Assembly (NCBI GenBank): GCA_002763035.1
Contig: PFDC01000004.1
Location: forward strand, 1 to 15,145
Origin: Candidatus Pacearchaeota archaeon CG10_big_fil_rev_8_21_14_0_10_35_13
Lineage (GTDB): Archaea; Nanobdellota; Nanobdellia; Pacearchaeales; GW2011-AR1
Length of the DNA: 15,145 nt
Direction: 5' to 3'
Positions 14,389 to 15,145 of this stretch are shown here, one piece after another. Positions within the stretch are counted from its first letter, which is position 1, and the number at the start of each line of letters is the position of its first letter. The translations under genes and the position numbers were made by a program. The notes under the pieces were generated by a model. That model saw only the letters and a list, made by a program, of their open reading frames with translations. It searched no databases and had not been told where the DNA came from.

Positions 14389-14413
14389 ACTTATTTTATA
14401 AAGCCAAGCACTT
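14389..14413 (-). repeat. right arm of an imperfect inverted repeat flanking the island
   Basis: Read in reverse complement this matches 6044-6069, best over GGCTTTATAAAATAAGT. It lies between the membrane protein gene and the apgM TATA box. A related stretch, ACTTTATTTACAA, also occurs next to both arms (6084-6096 and 14371-14383, same strand). Confidence 0.4.
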
Positions 14414-14419
14414 CATAAC

Positions 14420-14429
14420 GTTTATAAGT
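14420..14429 (+). promoter_or_regulatory. TATA box of apgM
   Basis: GTTTATAAGT is centred 26 bp before the ATG at 14450, a clean match to the leaderless spacing of the other core genes. Confidence 0.7.
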
Positions 14430-14449
14430 AAAAGACTCCTAATAAACTT

Positions 14450-15145
14450 ATGAAGGGAATAATGTTAGTACTGGACGGAATAAGTGATGAACCAAACAAA
14501 GAATTAGGAGGGAAAACACCACTAGAAGCTGCTAAGACACCAAACCTAGACGGGTTAGCAAAGAAGAGCTTATTAGGAAGGCACAAACCAGTAAATAATA
14601 ATAACGCAATACCAGAATCAGACCGCTCAGTAATCTCACTACTAGGAAACAAAGAACAAATATACGCAAGAGGAAGATTCGAAGCACTAGGAGCAGGAAT
14701 AAAACTACAAAGAGGAGACTTAGCACTAAGAGCAAACTACGCAACAATCAACAACCTAAAAGAAGGAAAAATCATTGATAGAAGAGTAGGAAGAATACTA
14801 ACAACAAAAGAAGGAATAATACTAGCAAGAACCATTAACAAAAGAGTAAAATTACCAATAAAATGGTTATTTAAAACAACAATACAACACCGAGGAGTAC
14901 TAGTACTAAGAGGAGGATTCTCAGATATGATTACAGACACAGACCCAGAATACCAACGAAACAAAAAAATAAAGAATAAAAGCCAACACAAACTATCAAG
15001 AGCACTAGACGAAGAAGAAAATACAGAATACACCGCAGATATGGTAAATAGATTCATAACACAATCAAACAAAATATTAACAACACACCCAATAAATCGT
15101 AGAAGAGTAGAAAGAGGACTACTACCAGCAAACATAATACTAACA
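14450..15145 (+). CDS. apgM: 2,3-bisphosphoglycerate-independent phosphoglycerate mutase, archaeal type (partial)
   Basis: The first 232 residues of the glycolytic/gluconeogenic enzyme that interconverts 3- and 2-phosphoglycerate; the gene runs off the right edge. It belongs to the alkaline-phosphatase-like metalloenzymes. Visible motifs are the metal-binding LVLDGISD near the N-terminus, LGGKTPLEAAKTPNLDGLA, IPESDRSVISLLG with the Ser expected to carry the phosphate, GRFEALGAGIKL, RANYATI, IDRRVGRI, HRGVLVLRGGFSDMITDTDPEY and, near the cut, THPINRRRVERGLLPANIIL. The usual PGSD is PESD here, a Gly to Glu change next to the active Ser. About 230 of an expected 400 or so residues are present. 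Codons end mainly in A or C (GAC, AAC, AGA, CTA), the complement-strand version of the bias in srp54 and ftsY. Confidence 0.92.
   Translation, partial: MKGIMLVLDGISDEPNKELGGKTPLEAAKTPNLDGLAKKSLLGRHKPVNNNNAIPESDRSVISLLGNKEQIYARGRFEALGAGIKLQRGDLALRANYATINNLKEGKIIDRRVGRILTTKEGIILARTINKRVKLPIKWLFKTTIQHRGVLVLRGGFSDMITDTDPEYQRNKKIKNKSQHKLSRALDEEENTEYTADMVNRFITQSNKILTTHPINRRRVERGLLPANIILT

Larger units (their letters stand above)
6044..14413. mobile_element. candidate accessory island
   Basis: The stretch between ftsY and apgM holds a transposase, a restriction-modification protein, small regulators, a kinase-like protein and unknown genes, but no recognisable housekeeping gene. Its genes lack the strong plus-strand A/C bias of the flanking core genes. 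The edges coincide with an imperfect inverted repeat: 6044-6069 against 14389-14413 read in reverse, with about 17 of 18 matches in the core GGCTTTNTAAAATAAGT. No target-site duplication was found. The boundaries are a hypothesis; several independent acquisitions are equally possible. Confidence 0.35.

Noticed and set aside
1..15145. tRNA, rRNA or CRISPR arrays
   Set aside because: No cloverleaf-like segment, rRNA-like stretch or regularly spaced repeat series was seen by eye on either strand; a covariance-model search would be needed to exclude small RNAs.

Overview
The window looks like part of an archaeal chromosome. It carries SRP54 and its receptor FtsY, a proteasome-beta-like Ntn hydrolase and an archaeal-type phosphoglycerate mutase (apgM). 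Most first-of-operon genes have a TATA box centred 24-28 bp upstream of the start codon, which is the geometry of leaderless archaeal transcripts. The AT-rich, compact layout would suit a DPANN-type lineage, but that is only a guess; no rRNA or tRNA is present to test it.

Left core block (about 1-5999, all minus strand). A possible gene start sits at the very edge. It is followed by a nucleoside-deoxyribosyltransferase-like gene overlapping the end of srp54, then the Ntn hydrolase, then ftsY. Two oddities stand out. srp54 carries an exact 240-bp in-frame tandem duplication of almost its whole N domain. ftsY is split by a 586-residue intein placed inside its GTP-binding P-loop.

Accessory island (about 6000-14420). 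A minus-strand operon runs from 11888 to 6087: a DDE transposase with a SWIM-like zinc motif, a single-chain restriction-methylation-specificity protein whose start codon overlaps the transposase stop, a small winged-helix protein with a C-terminal membrane helix, and a miniature protein-kinase-like protein. Divergent from it is a plus-strand set: a winged-helix regulator, a 103-codon gene overlapping it by ATGA, and a 282-codon gene separated from the previous one by a single in-frame TAG. Tail-to-tail with that lies a previously unlisted 52-residue AbrB-like gene (13762-13920), then a small three-helix membrane protein.

The most interesting signal is regulatory. The promoter of the transposase/restriction operon and that of the AbrB-like gene share the same architecture. 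Each has two copies of a palindrome close to TTCAGGTACCTGAA, centred exactly 25 bp apart, with the TATA box between them and the proximal copy ending 6 nt before the ATG. The simplest reading is that the small AbrB-like protein represses itself and the transposase/restriction operon, so the island carries its own controller.

Right core block (14450 to the edge): the start of apgM, plus strand, truncated by the window.

Composition separates old from new. In srp54, the ftsY exteins, the deoxyribosyltransferase-like gene and apgM, synonymous sites favour A/C on the plus strand whichever way the gene points. This bias is absent or weak in the island and in the intein, consistent with both being later arrivals.
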